Counted from the first letter of the stretch, positions 8,824-18,283 are shown. The stretch: 64,000 bases of DNA from Polyangium sp. y55x31 (GCF_029946505.1 NZ_JARZHG010000013.1:1-64000), one strand, 5' to 3'. Notes: a model not told the origin generated them from the letters alone. Program-made: numbers and translations.

Positions 8824-9473
8824 GGCAAACCGTCGCGGGAGGGGCGCGCGGGCGCGAGCTCGCTCTGGAAGCGCATGCGCCGGAGCGATCCGTCGACCAT
8901 GATCGCGAGGCGCTCCATGACGACGCGCTCGTTTGCGCTGCGCGTGGCGAAGACGTACGCGAAGCACCGCTTGGCCCAGCCGCCGAAGGCGAGCACGAAG
9001 CCATCGGTGGGCTCGCCGTTCGTCGGGCGTGGGCCGAGGAGGACCTCGACGAGGGTGTCGTGATCCGGAGGCACCGCGAGGCCCGAGGCCGAGACGAGGC
9101 GGCTTCCTTCCCGCGCGGGCAGGTCGCGCCAGGTGCGCGCGCGCGCCTCGCATCGCGCGCGGTTGCCGACCTCGTCCTCGCGCCACGTGCGCACGAGCAG
9201 GACCGAGTTCGTCGCGTCGTGCCGAGCCACGAGCCATCGCTCGGTCCGATCGTCGACGCGGAAGGCCGCGCCGTCGGGCAGCGGGAGCGAGAGATCGAAG
9301 CGCGCGGACGTGAACGTCGTGAAGGACGAGGCCGCGGCGATGGGGTCGGGGGCGGGCTTCGGCGCCGCGCTCCCCGCGGAGGGGAGCGGGCGCGGCGGGT
9401 TTGTCGAGGGGGAAGCGGGCGCGCTGCCGCAGCCGCAGACGAGGGCGGCGGCGAGCGCGAAGGGCGCGCGCAC
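8820..9473 (-). CDS. putative lipoprotein of unknown function
   Basis: 217 residues, read from GTG 9473, two bases after the ilvE stop codon. The N-terminus (APFALAAALVCGCGS) is a signal with a VCGC lipobox, followed by a Pro/Ser-rich linker and a globular domain of about 170 residues (FDLSLPLPDGAAFRVDDRTERWLVARH...FVLAFGGWAKRCFAYVFAT). No family is recognised. Tight spacing to ilvE suggests cotranscription without implying a shared function. Confidence 0.75.
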   Translation of the reverse strand: MRAPFALAAALVCGCGSAPASPSTNPPRPLPSAGSAAPKPAPDPIAAASSFTTFTSARFDLSLPLPDGAAFRVDDRTERWLVARHDATNSVLLVRTWREDEVGNRARCEARARTWRDLPAREGSRLVSASGLAVPPDHDTLVEVLLGPRPTNGEPTDGFVLAFGGWAKRCFAYVFATRSANERVVMERLAIMVDGSLRRMRFQSELAPARPSRDGLP

Positions 9474-9475
9474 GA

Positions 9476-10396
9476 TCAGACGCGCGTGAGCCACTCGGGG
9501 TGCGAGTTGTCCTCGCCGCGCACGATGCCGAAGAAGCGCTGCTGCAGCCTGCGCGTGATCGCGCCGACCCCGCCCTCGCCGATCGTGCGATCGTCGACCT
9601 CGCGGATCGGCGTGACCTCGGCGGCCGTGCCCGTGAAGAACGCCTCGTCGGCGAGGTAGAGCTGGTCGCGCGTGATCATCTCCTCCGACGCGGGGATGCC
9701 CTCCTCGCGCGCGAGCGTGAGGATCGTGTCGCGCGTGATGCCCTCGAGGATCGAGGCCGAGAGCGGCGGCGTGAGCAGCCGGCCGCGGCGCACGATGAAG
9801 ATGTTCTCGCCCGAGCCTTCGCTGACGTAGCCGTTCGGATCGAGCAGGATCGCCTCGTTGTAGCCAGCGATGCGCGCCTCGCGCTTGGCGAGCGAGCTGT
9901 TCGTGTACTGCCCCATCATCTTCGCCTTGGGCAAACCCACGTTGATGTGGTGCCGAGCGAACGCGCTGATCTTCGCGCGGATGCCGCTCTCGGTCGCGCC
10001 CTTGCCGAGGTACGCGCCCCAGTGCCACCCGACGACCGTGGTGCGCACGGGGTTGTCGTGCGCGTACACGCCCATCGGCCCGTCGCCCATGTACACGAGC
10101 GGGCGGATGTAGCCCTCCTGCATGTCGTTCTGGCGAAGGAACTCCACCGTCGCGTCAGCCACCTGCTGCTTGGTGAAACGCGGCTGGATCGCGAGCAGCC
10201 TGCACGTGTCGAAGAGCCGATCGATGTGCTCCTTCAGCCGGAACACGTACGTGCCGCCATCGGTCCTGCGATAGGCGCGGATCCCTTCGAAGGCGCCGAG
10301 CCCGTAGTGCAAGGAGTGCGTCAGGATGTGCACCTTGGCGTCGTCCCAGTCGACGAACTCGCCTTCCATCCAGATCTTCTTCAGCTTGTCGACCAT
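9476..10396 (-). CDS. ilvE: branched-chain amino acid aminotransferase
   Basis: 306 residues, the usual size of fold-type IV IlvE (E. coli IlvE is 309). The start ATG 10396 follows a GAAGGAGCG ribosome-binding site; the longer upstream frame is not coding-like. Signatures: HSLHYGLGAFEGIRAY at the N-terminus, the lysine of AKMMGQY as the likely PLP Schiff base, and NEAILLDPNGYVSEGSGENIF with the cofactor-contacting SEGSGEN. It transfers amino groups between Leu/Ile/Val and 2-oxoglutarate in the cytoplasm. It is followed by the lipoprotein gene at 9473. Confidence 0.96.
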   Translation of the reverse strand: MVDKLKKIWMEGEFVDWDDAKVHILTHSLHYGLGAFEGIRAYRRTDGGTYVFRLKEHIDRLFDTCRLLAIQPRFTKQQVADATVEFLRQNDMQEGYIRPLVYMGDGPMGVYAHDNPVRTTVVGWHWGAYLGKGATESGIRAKISAFARHHINVGLPKAKMMGQYTNSSLAKREARIAGYNEAILLDPNGYVSEGSGENIFIVRRGRLLTPPLSASILEGITRDTILTLAREEGIPASEEMITRDQLYLADEAFFTGTAAEVTPIREVDDRTIGEGGVGAITRRLQQRFFGIVRGEDNSHPEWLTRV

Positions 10397-10505
10397 CACG
10401 CGCTCCTTCGGAGGTTCGTCGTTCCGAGCTTCTTTCGATGCCGCTTCCCCCGCGTTCGCCGTCCGCTGCGAGGGGGAGTGCGAGAGAGGAAGTAGCCCGA
10501 TCCCG

Positions 10506-11327
10506 TCATCGTGCCAAGAGCGCCAGCACGACTCCCGTACCGCCCTCCTCCTCGGGTGCCGACGCGAACGCGGCCACATGGTGGGCGACCGGACCCTGGC
10601 TCAACCACGCCGCAATCTCCCCGCGCAAGACGCCGATTCCGCGCGGCGAGTGGTTCCCACGACCGTGGATCAGAGCCACGACGCGATCTCCGTCCGCGCG
10701 CCGTTTGCGCACGAACTTCTCCACCTCGCGACGCGCCTCTCCTGCGTTCATGCCGTGCAAATCGAGCCGACCATCGACCGTATACGCACCGCGTCGAAGG
10801 CGTCGCAGCTCGCGCGGATCGACGTCGAGTCTGCGGCCCTCGATGCGCTCGCCGTCATCGGTGACCTCGAAGCGGACGCCCTCGGCGACGAGGGAGTGCA
10901 GCATGTGACGCGCATCGGCATCGAGGTCCTTCGTGACGCGCTGAGCCTTGGATTTCGGCTCGATCGGCGTGGACGAGCGAGGGACGCGCGCCTTGCGATC
11001 CTCGAGCGTGCGCACGCCCGCCATGTACATCGCGAACGTCTCGGCGTCGCTCGGCAGGACCTCCGGCTCGGGCTGCTCGTTCGTCAACTGTACAGGTACA
11101 CGTTGCGGCGCCTGCTTCTTCGCGCCGCCTTCCTGTTTCGTCGCGGACGCAGATTTTTCGGGCTTCGCAGCCTTGTCCGTCTTCTCGCCCTTCTCCGCTT
11201 TGCTCTTGCGTCCCTTCGACGCGAGCTTCGCGAACGGTCGGAAGAAGGGACTCTCAGCCGCCTGTTTGCTCGGCTTCTTCTGCGTCTTCTTGGTGCTCGT
11301 TCGCCCGGCCCGCGCCTTCGTCGCCAT
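10506..11327 (-). CDS. Smr-domain protein (putative nuclease)
   Basis: 273 residues from ATG 11327; a longer form to about 11363 is possible. The N-terminal 90 residues are Lys/Ala-rich and probably disordered and nucleic-acid binding. The C-terminal part is an Smr domain with LDLHGMNAGEA and the HGRGNHS loop (HGxG signature), as in MutS2 C-termini and stand-alone Smr endonucleases acting on branched DNA or on stalled-ribosome mRNA. Its first 74 bp overlap the end of the upstream small gene in another frame, an unusually long same-strand overlap. Confidence 0.88.
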   Translation of the reverse strand: MATKARAGRTSTKKTQKKPSKQAAESPFFRPFAKLASKGRKSKAEKGEKTDKAAKPEKSASATKQEGGAKKQAPQRVPVQLTNEQPEPEVLPSDAETFAMYMAGVRTLEDRKARVPRSSTPIEPKSKAQRVTKDLDADARHMLHSLVAEGVRFEVTDDGERIEGRRLDVDPRELRRLRRGAYTVDGRLDLHGMNAGEARREVEKFVRKRRADGDRVVALIHGRGNHSPRGIGVLRGEIAAWLSQGPVAHHVAAFASAPEEEGGTGVVLALLAR

Positions 11328-11580
11328 GAGAGAGAACTTCACCCGAGAGCGCCCGCAGCGCAAACCGCACCGACTGAATTCCCGTCAATTGCCCGTCCTC
11401 GAAGTGCCAGTCGGGGTCGTCGAGGTCCGGGAAATCATGGGGATTGCGGATGTCCTCCGGCGTGAGCCCCGGCAAGAGGCGCCGCGCCAGGGAGAGGACC
11501 TTCTGCCGCTGGTTCTCCTCCATCGCCTCGACGAGCGAGAGGACGCGCTCGAAGAGCTGCTTTGCATCCGGACCATGCAT
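11254..11580 (-). CDS. small protein of unknown function overlapping the smr gene
   Basis: 108 residues from ATG 11580. The sequence (HGPDAKQLFERVLSLVEAMEENQRQKVLSLARRLLPGLTPEDIRNPHDFPDLDDPDWHFEDGQL) is well-formed and acidic: an N-terminal helical pair followed by a short beta region. It resembles small myxobacterial hypothetical proteins but has no named domain. The last 74 bp overlap the start of the Smr gene, and this C-terminal extension is low complexity (Glu/Gly/Ala). Confidence 0.65.
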   Translation of the reverse strand: MHGPDAKQLFERVLSLVEAMEENQRQKVLSLARRLLPGLTPEDIRNPHDFPDLDDPDWHFEDGQLTGIQSVRFALRALSGEVLSHGDEGAGRANEHQEDAEEAEQTGG

Positions 11581-11634
11581 GGGGCGGAGCGTAGCAAAAG
11601 GCCCGAGGTGTCGAGGCGTCAACGCGGGCGACGC

Positions 11635-12729
11635 TCACGCCTCCGGATGATCCGCCGGAGCGATCAACGCGGCCATCTCCTGCACGCGTCGCTGCGCCTC
11701 CTCGGCGGAGTAGAACATGTGCAGCGCCTCGCGGATGCACGGCAGAGCTCGCCGGAGCCCGTCAGCGCCGAGCGCGCTCGTATCGACGCCGGCGCGGCCG
11801 CACGCCTTCGAGAGCACGCTCCGCGCGAGCAGCGGCGAGAGCCCCATCGCGGCGACGATGCACGGCAGAAGCGGGCCATCGGAGGCCGCGCCGCGCGGTC
11901 GCGAGGCGGGTGGTTTGTCGGCGCTCGCTGCGCGTGAAGGTGTCGTCGCTCCCTGCACCGCGCGACGGTTGCGGAGGAGGTTCCGGATTTTCGCGCGTAC
12001 GGCGTCGAGGTTCACGCTCTTGTGGAGGAAGTCGGAAGCGCCCGCGTCCGTCGCGCGCCGCGCGAGGGCCGGATCCTCGCTCGCCGTGAGCATGACCGTC
12101 GGCGTGGACTCGCGGCCCGGCATGCGCCGCAGCCTGCGGAGCGTCTCGATGCCGTCGACGTCGGGCATCACGAGGTCGAGCACCACGCAGTCGACGGACT
12201 GCACCGCGAGGAGCTCCAGCGCCTCGGTGCCGGAGCGCGCGAGCACGACGTCGTGGCCGTCTTCGCGCAGCTTGCAGGCGAGCTCCGTGAGGAACGTGGG
12301 GCTGTCGTCGACGGCGAGGATGCGTCGCGCGGCGGCGACGGGGCCGGTGTCGTCGCCGCTCGTCCGCTCGCAGAGCGCGCGCGCGCGGCGGATGAGGTAG
12401 GTGATGTCGTAGGGTTTGCCCACGTACTCGTCGGCGCCCGTGGTCAAACCCTTCACGCGGTCGTGCACCTCGGCCTCGGTGGAGAGGACGATGACGGGGA
12501 GCTGGTCGAGGTCCTCGCTCGCGCGGATCATGCCGAGCAGCTCGATGCCGCTCCCGTCGGGGAGGATCACGTCGAGCACGGCGAGGGAGAAGGTGCGCTC
12601 GCGAAGGGCCTTCTCCGCTTCGCGCTTGGTCTCGCACGTGGTCACGGAGAAGCCCGCGGCCGAGAGCGCGCCGCGTAGATCCATCCGGACGGTGAGGCTG
12701 TCGTCGACCACGAGGACATGCGGTTTCAT
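11635..12729 (-). CDS. double-receiver response regulator, output of the chemosensory operon
   Basis: 364 residues. Two complete receiver domains: residues about 3-120 (VDDS, LDVILPDGSG with the phospho-Asp, LSTEAE, GKPYD) and about 135-255 (VDDSPTF, LDLVMPDVDG, LTASED, HKSVN). The second has Lys before Ser in the usual K-P position (HKSV). A Pro/Ser linker and a C-terminal helical region of about 90 residues (LPCIVAAMGLSPLLARSVLSKACGRAG...) follow and match no output domain I know; there is no GGDEF or DNA-binding motif. It is last in the che operon, 30 bp after cheB, and is the likely target of the CheA kinase. Confidence 0.92.
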   Translation of the reverse strand: MKPHVLVVDDSLTVRMDLRGALSAAGFSVTTCETKREAEKALRERTFSLAVLDVILPDGSGIELLGMIRASEDLDQLPVIVLSTEAEVHDRVKGLTTGADEYVGKPYDITYLIRRARALCERTSGDDTGPVAAARRILAVDDSPTFLTELACKLREDGHDVVLARSGTEALELLAVQSVDCVVLDLVMPDVDGIETLRRLRRMPGRESTPTVMLTASEDPALARRATDAGASDFLHKSVNLDAVRAKIRNLLRNRRAVQGATTPSRAASADKPPASRPRGAASDGPLLPCIVAAMGLSPLLARSVLSKACGRAGVDTSALGADGLRRALPCIREALHMFYSAEEAQRRVQEMAALIAPADHPEA

Positions 12730-12759
12730 CGGACCCCCTTTTCCCCCAACCTTGCTTCT

Positions 12760-13917
12760 TTACACGTTTCCCCGAACCGGGCGACCGAGTGCGAGCAGGG
12801 TGCGCGCGAAGTCACCGATCGGGAGGATCCGGCTGGCAGCGCCGAGCCGGATGGCCTCCCGCGGCATGCCGAAGACGACCGACGTGGACTCGTCCTGCAC
12901 GAGCGTCGTCGACCCGGCGCGCTTCATCGCGAGCAAGCCGAGCGCGCCGTCCTTGCCCATGCCCGTGAGCAGGCAACCGATCGCCGTCCTGCCGACCTCT
13001 TCGGCGACCGACTCGAACAGGACGTCGACCGAGGGCCTGCACGAGTGGCGCTCCGGGCCGTCGTCGAGCCAGAGCCGCCCCGCGCGCACGACGAGGTGAC
13101 GCTCGGGAGGCGCCATCACGATGCGCCCCGCGCCGGGCGGAGGCAAAAGCTCGCCGTGCTTCGCCTCCGTGACGGGGAGCCGCACCACGCCGCCGAGCCA
13201 CTCGGCGAACGCGCGGCCGAAGGGCTGGCCGATGTGGATCACGAGCAGCACGGGGAGCGGGAACGTCTCGGGGAGCTCTCGCAGGATCTGCACGAGCGCG
13301 CCCGGCCCGCCGGTGGAGGCGCCGATCGCGATGAGCGAGTGCGACGTGCCCGTCTCGGCGAGCGGAAGCGGCGCGGGCACGACAGGCGTGCGCGGCGGGA
13401 TGCGCTCGGGCATGCGCTCGGGGATGCGTTCGGGCGTGCGTGCGCGGGGAGGAACCAGGTGCGGCGTCGGCGGAAGCGCCGGGTTCGACTTGAGCTTGGC
13501 CCGCGGGTGCGTGATCACGCGGATCTTCGCGGCGAGCTTGACCGTCTCGACGAAGCGCCGCGACCAGTCCTCGTCGGGTTCGTCGCCGGTCGGCTTCTCG
13601 ATCACCTCGAGCGCGCCGGCCCGGAGCGCGTCGTAGGTTTTGATCATGTCGCCGCGGTTGAACGAGGCCGACACGATCACGATCGGCGTCGGGCAAAACG
13701 CCATGATGTGCTCGGTGACCTCGACGCCGTTGCCCTTCTTCAGGATCAAATCCAGCGTGACGACGTCGGGCCGGAGCGACTCGCAGAGAGCGATGCCGCG
13801 CGCCCCGTCCTCGGCCTCGCCGACCACCTCGCAGCCCGGATCGGCCATGAGCGTTTGGACGAGGCGGCGCCGCACGGTGAGCGAGTCTTCGATGACGAGG
13901 ACGCGCGTCTTGCTCAT
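12760..13917 (-). CDS. cheB: chemotaxis protein-glutamate methylesterase
   Basis: 385 residues. An N-terminal receiver (VIEDSLTVRRR, phospho-Asp in VVTLDLILKKGNG, EKPTGD) is joined by a Pro/Arg-rich linker to the methylesterase domain. The catalytic Ser-His-Asp triad is visible in GASTGGPGAL, VIHIGQPFG and GMGKDGALG. It removes methyl groups from receptor glutamates, opposing CheR. Its ATG overlaps the cheA stop in ATGA, so the two are translationally coupled. Confidence 0.96.
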   Translation of the reverse strand: MSKTRVLVIEDSLTVRRRLVQTLMADPGCEVVGEAEDGARGIALCESLRPDVVTLDLILKKGNGVEVTEHIMAFCPTPIVIVSASFNRGDMIKTYDALRAGALEVIEKPTGDEPDEDWSRRFVETVKLAAKIRVITHPRAKLKSNPALPPTPHLVPPRARTPERIPERMPERIPPRTPVVPAPLPLAETGTSHSLIAIGASTGGPGALVQILRELPETFPLPVLLVIHIGQPFGRAFAEWLGGVVRLPVTEAKHGELLPPPGAGRIVMAPPERHLVVRAGRLWLDDGPERHSCRPSVDVLFESVAEEVGRTAIGCLLTGMGKDGALGLLAMKRAGSTTLVQDESTSVVFGMPREAIRLGAASRILPIGDFARTLLALGRPVRGNV

Positions 13918-15998
13918 GAAGCCGCTCCCAGAAGCTCGGCGACCTTCCGGACGAAGTGCTTCTGGTCGAACTCCCCCTTCACGATGTACGCGGAGGCTCC
14001 GGCCGCGGCTCCCTTGTCGCGATCCTTCGAGGTGGCGAGCGAGGTGACGATGATGACGGGCACGTCTCGCAGCGCGGGATCCGCGCGTGTCGTCGCCGTG
14101 AACTCGAAGCCGTCCATGCCCGGCATCTCGACATCCACGATGAACAGGCCGTACTTGCGCGCCTTCGCCTTGCGCAGGCCTTCCTCCGCGGACGCGCTGA
14201 GATCGACCTCGTAGCCGGCCGACTCGAGGATGCTCTGCTCCAGCATCCGCGTCGTGAGCGAGTCGTCGATGACCAGGATCGGCAGCCGCTTCGGCGCCTC
14301 GCGCCGCGTCGACGTCGCCGCCTCGCGGCGCGCGCCCGTCCGCGCGAGCGCAGGCGGATCGAGCACGAGCAGCGGATCGCCCTGCGCGTCGAACGCCGCG
14401 CCCGCGACGGCCGCCGGCGCCCCCGCGCCCGGCGGCAACGGCCGGAGCACGACGTCCATCGTGCCGAGCAGACGATCCACGCCGAGCGCGATCCATGCCT
14501 CGCCCGACTGCACGATCACCGCCGAGCAGGCCTCTGGCAGATCGTGCCCTTCGCTCGCGGGCGCGAGCACCGCGCCGAGCGGCGTGAACGGCACGGCCCG
14601 ATCGCCGAACAGGATCCGCTCACCGCCCGGCCCTTGCAGCCGCTCCGACGCCGTCACACGCCGCGTGCCGCGCACGGCGTCGAGCGGCACGAGCGCCGTC
14701 GATCCGCCGAACATCACGGACAGCACCGGGATCGACGAGAGCGACACCGGCACCTCGATCTCGATCGTCGTGCCCTCGCCGAGCTTGCTCGAAAGCCGCA
14801 CCGATCCGCGCAGCCGGTTCGCCACCTCGCGCACCACGTCGAGCCCCACGCCGCGGCCCGAGATCTCCGTCACCTCCGCGGCCGTCGTGAGCCCCGAGCG
14901 GAAGACCAAGGCGAGCGTCGCTTCCTCGTCGAGCTCCTCCTCGCCCTTGGCGAGGCCACGACGCACGGCCGCTTGCCGCACGGCCGCGACGTCGATCCCG
15001 CGCCCGTCGTCGCTGCAGCGGAACGCGACCATCCTGCCGCGCCGCTCGATGTCGAGGTGGATGCGGCCGACCTCGGGTTTGCCCCAGCCGATCCGCTCCT
15101 CGAACGACTCGATGCCGTGATCCACCGCGTTGCGGATCACGTGCAGGAGCGCGTCGCGCACGGCCGAGAGCACGTGCCCTTCGAGCCGCACCTCGCCGCC
15201 TCGCGCCGAAAAGCTCACGTTCTTGCCGAGCGCCTCGGCCGTGTCCCGCGTCGTGAGCTCCAGCGTGCCGAGGATCGCGCCCACCGGCAGGAGCCGCAGC
15301 GTCGCCGCGCGTGATTGCACCTCGCCGAGCTCGCGCTCGATCCGCCCGAGCGCCGCGCCGATGTCTCGCTCGGCGTGCACGAGGCTCTGCGTGATCTCGG
15401 CGATCTGCGCCCCGAGCCGCGAGCCGCGGCCGCGATCGCCGACGGCTTGCCCGAGCTCGAGCTCCTCGCGCAAGAGGACCGCGAGCCGGAGCGCGTGCTG
15501 CAGCGCGCCGAAGCCACCGTTCAGCGGGCCGATCTGGATGGACGCCTCCGACAAACCTTCGAGCAGCGCGTCCATGTCCGCGATGTCGACGCGCACCGTC
15601 TCCAGCCGATCATCGACCGGCGGTGATGCGGGCTTGCTCTCGCGCGTGCCCTTGCCCTTGTCCTCCGAGGCGGGCGCGGGCGCGATCGTGGCCCCGAGCT
15701 TCGTGGTCTCCTCGCGGATCCGTTCGAGGATCCGGAGGAGATCGCTCACGTAATCGCTGGTGATGGCGTCCTCGCCGTCGCGGAACGGGGCGAGCGCGTC
15801 CTCGATGGTATGCGCCATCTCGCCGATACGCGTCTGCCGGACCACGCGCGCCGCGCCTTTCAGCGTGTGCGCGAGCCGCATGCAGCGGGCGAGGATCGCC
15901 ATATCGCTCGGGTTTCTCTCCAGCGCGAGCAGGTCCCGCGTGAGCCCTTCGACGATCTCGTTTGCTTCGTCGCGGAAATAATCCTCGAGCTCGTTCAT
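13914..15998 (-). CDS. cheA: hybrid chemotaxis histidine kinase CheA-REC
   Basis: 694 residues. Order: Hpt domain with phospho-acceptor His44 in RLAHTLKGAAR; a Pro/Ser linker with no clear P2 domain; dimerisation helices; HATPase with N box HVIRNAVDHGIESF, G1 DDGRGID and G2 GRGVGLDVV; a CheW-like P5 domain (about 430-550); and a C-terminal receiver with IDDSLTTRM and phospho-Asp in FIVDVEMPGMDGFEF. Fusion of a receiver to CheA is typical of Wsp- or Frz-type alternative-function systems rather than flagellar chemotaxis. It lies 22 bp after cheW. Confidence 0.96.
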   Translation of the reverse strand: MNELEDYFRDEANEIVEGLTRDLLALERNPSDMAILARCMRLAHTLKGAARVVRQTRIGEMAHTIEDALAPFRDGEDAITSDYVSDLLRILERIREETTKLGATIAPAPASEDKGKGTRESKPASPPVDDRLETVRVDIADMDALLEGLSEASIQIGPLNGGFGALQHALRLAVLLREELELGQAVGDRGRGSRLGAQIAEITQSLVHAERDIGAALGRIERELGEVQSRAATLRLLPVGAILGTLELTTRDTAEALGKNVSFSARGGEVRLEGHVLSAVRDALLHVIRNAVDHGIESFEERIGWGKPEVGRIHLDIERRGRMVAFRCSDDGRGIDVAAVRQAAVRRGLAKGEEELDEEATLALVFRSGLTTAAEVTEISGRGVGLDVVREVANRLRGSVRLSSKLGEGTTIEIEVPVSLSSIPVLSVMFGGSTALVPLDAVRGTRRVTASERLQGPGGERILFGDRAVPFTPLGAVLAPASEGHDLPEACSAVIVQSGEAWIALGVDRLLGTMDVVLRPLPPGAGAPAAVAGAAFDAQGDPLLVLDPPALARTGARREAATSTRREAPKRLPILVIDDSLTTRMLEQSILESAGYEVDLSASAEEGLRKAKARKYGLFIVDVEMPGMDGFEFTATTRADPALRDVPVIIVTSLATSKDRDKGAAAGASAYIVKGEFDQKHFVRKVAELLGAAS

Positions 15999-16020
15999 GG
16001 GCGATTCTCCCGGGGCTCGC

Positions 16021-16611
16021 TCACGACGCGCCCTCGCGGCGCTCTCCTGCCCGCTGCAATGCCCGCGCGACCAGCGATTCGAGGACGAGCACCCCGCGCG
16101 CTTGCCCGGCGACCGTCACGATCTCGCGGATGTGCGCGTCGCCCTCCTGCGCCGAATCGACGGGCACGAGATCCGCGGGGCTCACTTCGAGGCAGGCCTC
16201 GATCGACGCGACGCCGATGGCGATGGGCTCGTCGCCGCCCGCGATGAGCAGCCAGCGCGGCTTTTCGTTCCACGTCGGCAGGCCGAGGAGCGACCCGAGC
16301 GCGTGCACGGAAAAAAGCCGGCCGCGGATGCCCGTGATCCCGAGCAGCCCCGGCGGGCCCTCGGGCAGGGGCACGACCTTGCGGCACTCGTGGACGCCGT
16401 CAATGTCGGACAGCCGGATCGCGTAGCCCTGTCCGCCCGCCTGAATGGCGAGGACGAGCTCACCGGATCGGTCAGCGTCGCGGGGCGGGGCGGCGAACGA
16501 GGCGTCGAATGCGCGTCGCAGCTCCGCGACGTGTCGCTCCGCTGCAATGGCGGGCACGGGAAGCGGCGCCCCATCGCCCGATGTGTCCCGTTCCTGCGAC
16601 CGAACATTCAT
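16021..16611 (-). CDS. cheW: CheW coupling protein (second copy, WspD-like position)
   Basis: 196 residues from ATG 16611 with the strong ribosome-binding site AGGGGCGAGGGGGCACG. A CheW domain occupies residues about 50-185: LAIQAGGQGYAIRLSDIDGVHECRKVVPLPEGPPGLLGITGIRGRLFSV, followed by RWLLIAGGDEPIAIGVASI. It bridges receptor and CheA in the cytoplasmic array. The ~60-residue N-terminal extension has no known role. Because the operon has two CheW genes, one probably serves a subset of receptors. Confidence 0.93.
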   Translation of the reverse strand: MNVRSQERDTSGDGAPLPVPAIAAERHVAELRRAFDASFAAPPRDADRSGELVLAIQAGGQGYAIRLSDIDGVHECRKVVPLPEGPPGLLGITGIRGRLFSVHALGSLLGLPTWNEKPRWLLIAGGDEPIAIGVASIEACLEVSPADLVPVDSAQEGDAHIREIVTVAGQARGVLVLESLVARALQRAGERREGAS

Positions 16612-16807
16612 CGTGCCCCCTCGCCCCTGAAAAAAGACTCATGAAGATACCACGAGCCTCGCGCCCCATACAATCCCTCGCCCCCGCACAATCCTGCTCG
16701 TTTTGTGCTTTTTTCGTGCGCCCTCGCCCCCGTGGCCCGTCTTGCCGATTGCAATGACCGCGTTCGGTGGGCGAGGGGCCCATGCCGCCGGGACGATCGG
16801 CCGGGGT

Positions 16808-18283
16808 TCACGCGGCCTGCTCCTCGCGTCGGATGAGACGCACGAGGTCCCCGGACAACCCGGAGAGCTGCGAGGCGGTGTTCAATGTCTGTGACGAACC
16901 GGCCTCGCTTTCGCGCGCCGTCTGGGCGACGTCCGCAATGGCGGAGGCCACCTGCTCCATCGCGCTCGTCTGTTGTTTCGTGCTGAGCTCGATTTCGCGC
17001 GACGCCTCGGCGGTCGAAGCCACGTACTCGACGATTCGCCGGAAGCTCTGCGCCACCTCGCCGAACCGACGTGTCCCCGCCTCCACGGCCTTCGCGCCGT
17101 CTTCGGTGGCCATCACCGTCGTGTTCGCCGCGGCCCGGATCTCCTCGATGAGCCGGCGGATCTCCTTCGCCGAGCCGCCCACGCGATCGGCGAGCTTGCG
17201 GATCTCGCCCGCCACGACGCCGAAACGCCGCCCCGTCTCGCCCGCGCTGACCGCCTCGATCGTCGCGTTGATCGCCAGGATGTTCGTCTGTTCGCTGAGC
17301 TCCGAGACGATGTCGAGGATCCCGCCGATTTCCTGGGATTTCCGCCCGAGATCGAGCATGTGCGCCACGATCTGATCGACCTGCCGCCGCACGGTCTCGA
17401 TTGCGTCCTGCGCGCCCTCCACGGTGTGGTTGCCGCCCTTGGCGGCCAGCGCCGTCTCGCTCGCGACCTGCGTGACCCGCTGCGCGCTCTCCGAGATTTG
17501 ACGCGACGTCGTCACGAGCTCGCGCACCGTCGTGCTCACCTCGGTCGCCGCGGAGACCTGGCCCTTTGCGCCCTTGACCTGCTGGGTCGCGGCCGCTTCG
17601 AGCTCCGCCGCCGCGCTCCGGATGTGCTGCACGGCCGCGCCGATCCGCGCCCCGAGGCCGCGGGTCACGAACACCGCGACCATCGCCACGATCACCACGG
17701 CCGCGAGCGTGCCGAAGATCAGGATCTGGCTCAGCCACGCGGCCGCTTGCTTCGCGTCGGTGTTGCGCTCGGTGAGGAGCTTGTGCTCGTGGGTCTTCAT
17801 TTCGGTCACGATCCGCCGGATCTGCTCCATCACCTTCGGGCCGTTGCCCTCGATCACGATCTTCACCGCCGCGTCGAACCCGCGGCTCCTCCGCGCCTCG
17901 ATCGTCTCGTCGATCTCGCGCATGCGCTCCTCCACGAGCGGCCGGAGCTGTTTGACGCGTTCTCTCTGATCCGCGTCCTCGCCGAAGAGATCTTCGAGCT
18001 GCCGGAGCTCGCTCCCGACGCCTCTTTTACCCGTGTGATAGGGCTGCAAGAAATCCTCGCGGCCCGTGATCACGAATCCACGTTTGCCCGTTTCGGTCTC
18101 GTCGAGCGCCGCGAGGAAGCTCGACAAACCGGTCAATTCCTCGTGCGCTTGCGTGACCGCTTCGCTGGTCGCGAGCAGCCGCTGCGTGCTCCGGTACGAA
18201 AAAGCGCCGAGCGCGATCAGAATGAGGAGCGGAAGCAAGAACCCCGCTGCGATTTGCTGCCCGACCGTCCATGACTTGCTCAT
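16808..18283 (-). CDS. methyl-accepting chemotaxis protein with CHASE3 sensor
   Basis: 491 residues. TM1 at about 10-30 (AAGFLLPLLILIALGAF), an extracytoplasmic CHASE3-type helical domain (FLAALDETETGKRGFVITGREDFLQPYHTG), TM2 at about 185-205 (ILIFGTLAAVVIVAMVAVFV), and a signalling domain with the highly conserved hairpin tip SELSEQTNILAINATIEAVSAGETGRRFGVVAGEIRKLADR. I see no clear HAMP domain after TM2. No C-terminal pentapeptide for CheR/CheB docking is present. It is the only receptor in the window and sits within the che operon, so it is the likely dedicated input. Confidence 0.95.
   Translation of the reverse strand: MSKSWTVGQQIAAGFLLPLLILIALGAFSYRSTQRLLATSEAVTQAHEELTGLSSFLAALDETETGKRGFVITGREDFLQPYHTGKRGVGSELRQLEDLFGEDADQRERVKQLRPLVEERMREIDETIEARRSRGFDAAVKIVIEGNGPKVMEQIRRIVTEMKTHEHKLLTERNTDAKQAAAWLSQILIFGTLAAVVIVAMVAVFVTRGLGARIGAAVQHIRSAAAELEAAATQQVKGAKGQVSAATEVSTTVRELVTTSRQISESAQRVTQVASETALAAKGGNHTVEGAQDAIETVRRQVDQIVAHMLDLGRKSQEIGGILDIVSELSEQTNILAINATIEAVSAGETGRRFGVVAGEIRKLADRVGGSAKEIRRLIEEIRAAANTTVMATEDGAKAVEAGTRRFGEVAQSFRRIVEYVASTAEASREIELSTKQQTSAMEQVASAIADVAQTARESEAGSSQTLNTASQLSGLSGDLVRLIRREEQAA

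Noticed and set aside
12718..15314. Long plus-strand frames opposite cheB and cheA
   Set aside because: Shadows of strongly biased GC-rich coding on the minus strand; Arg/Ala/Glu-rich translations without domains.
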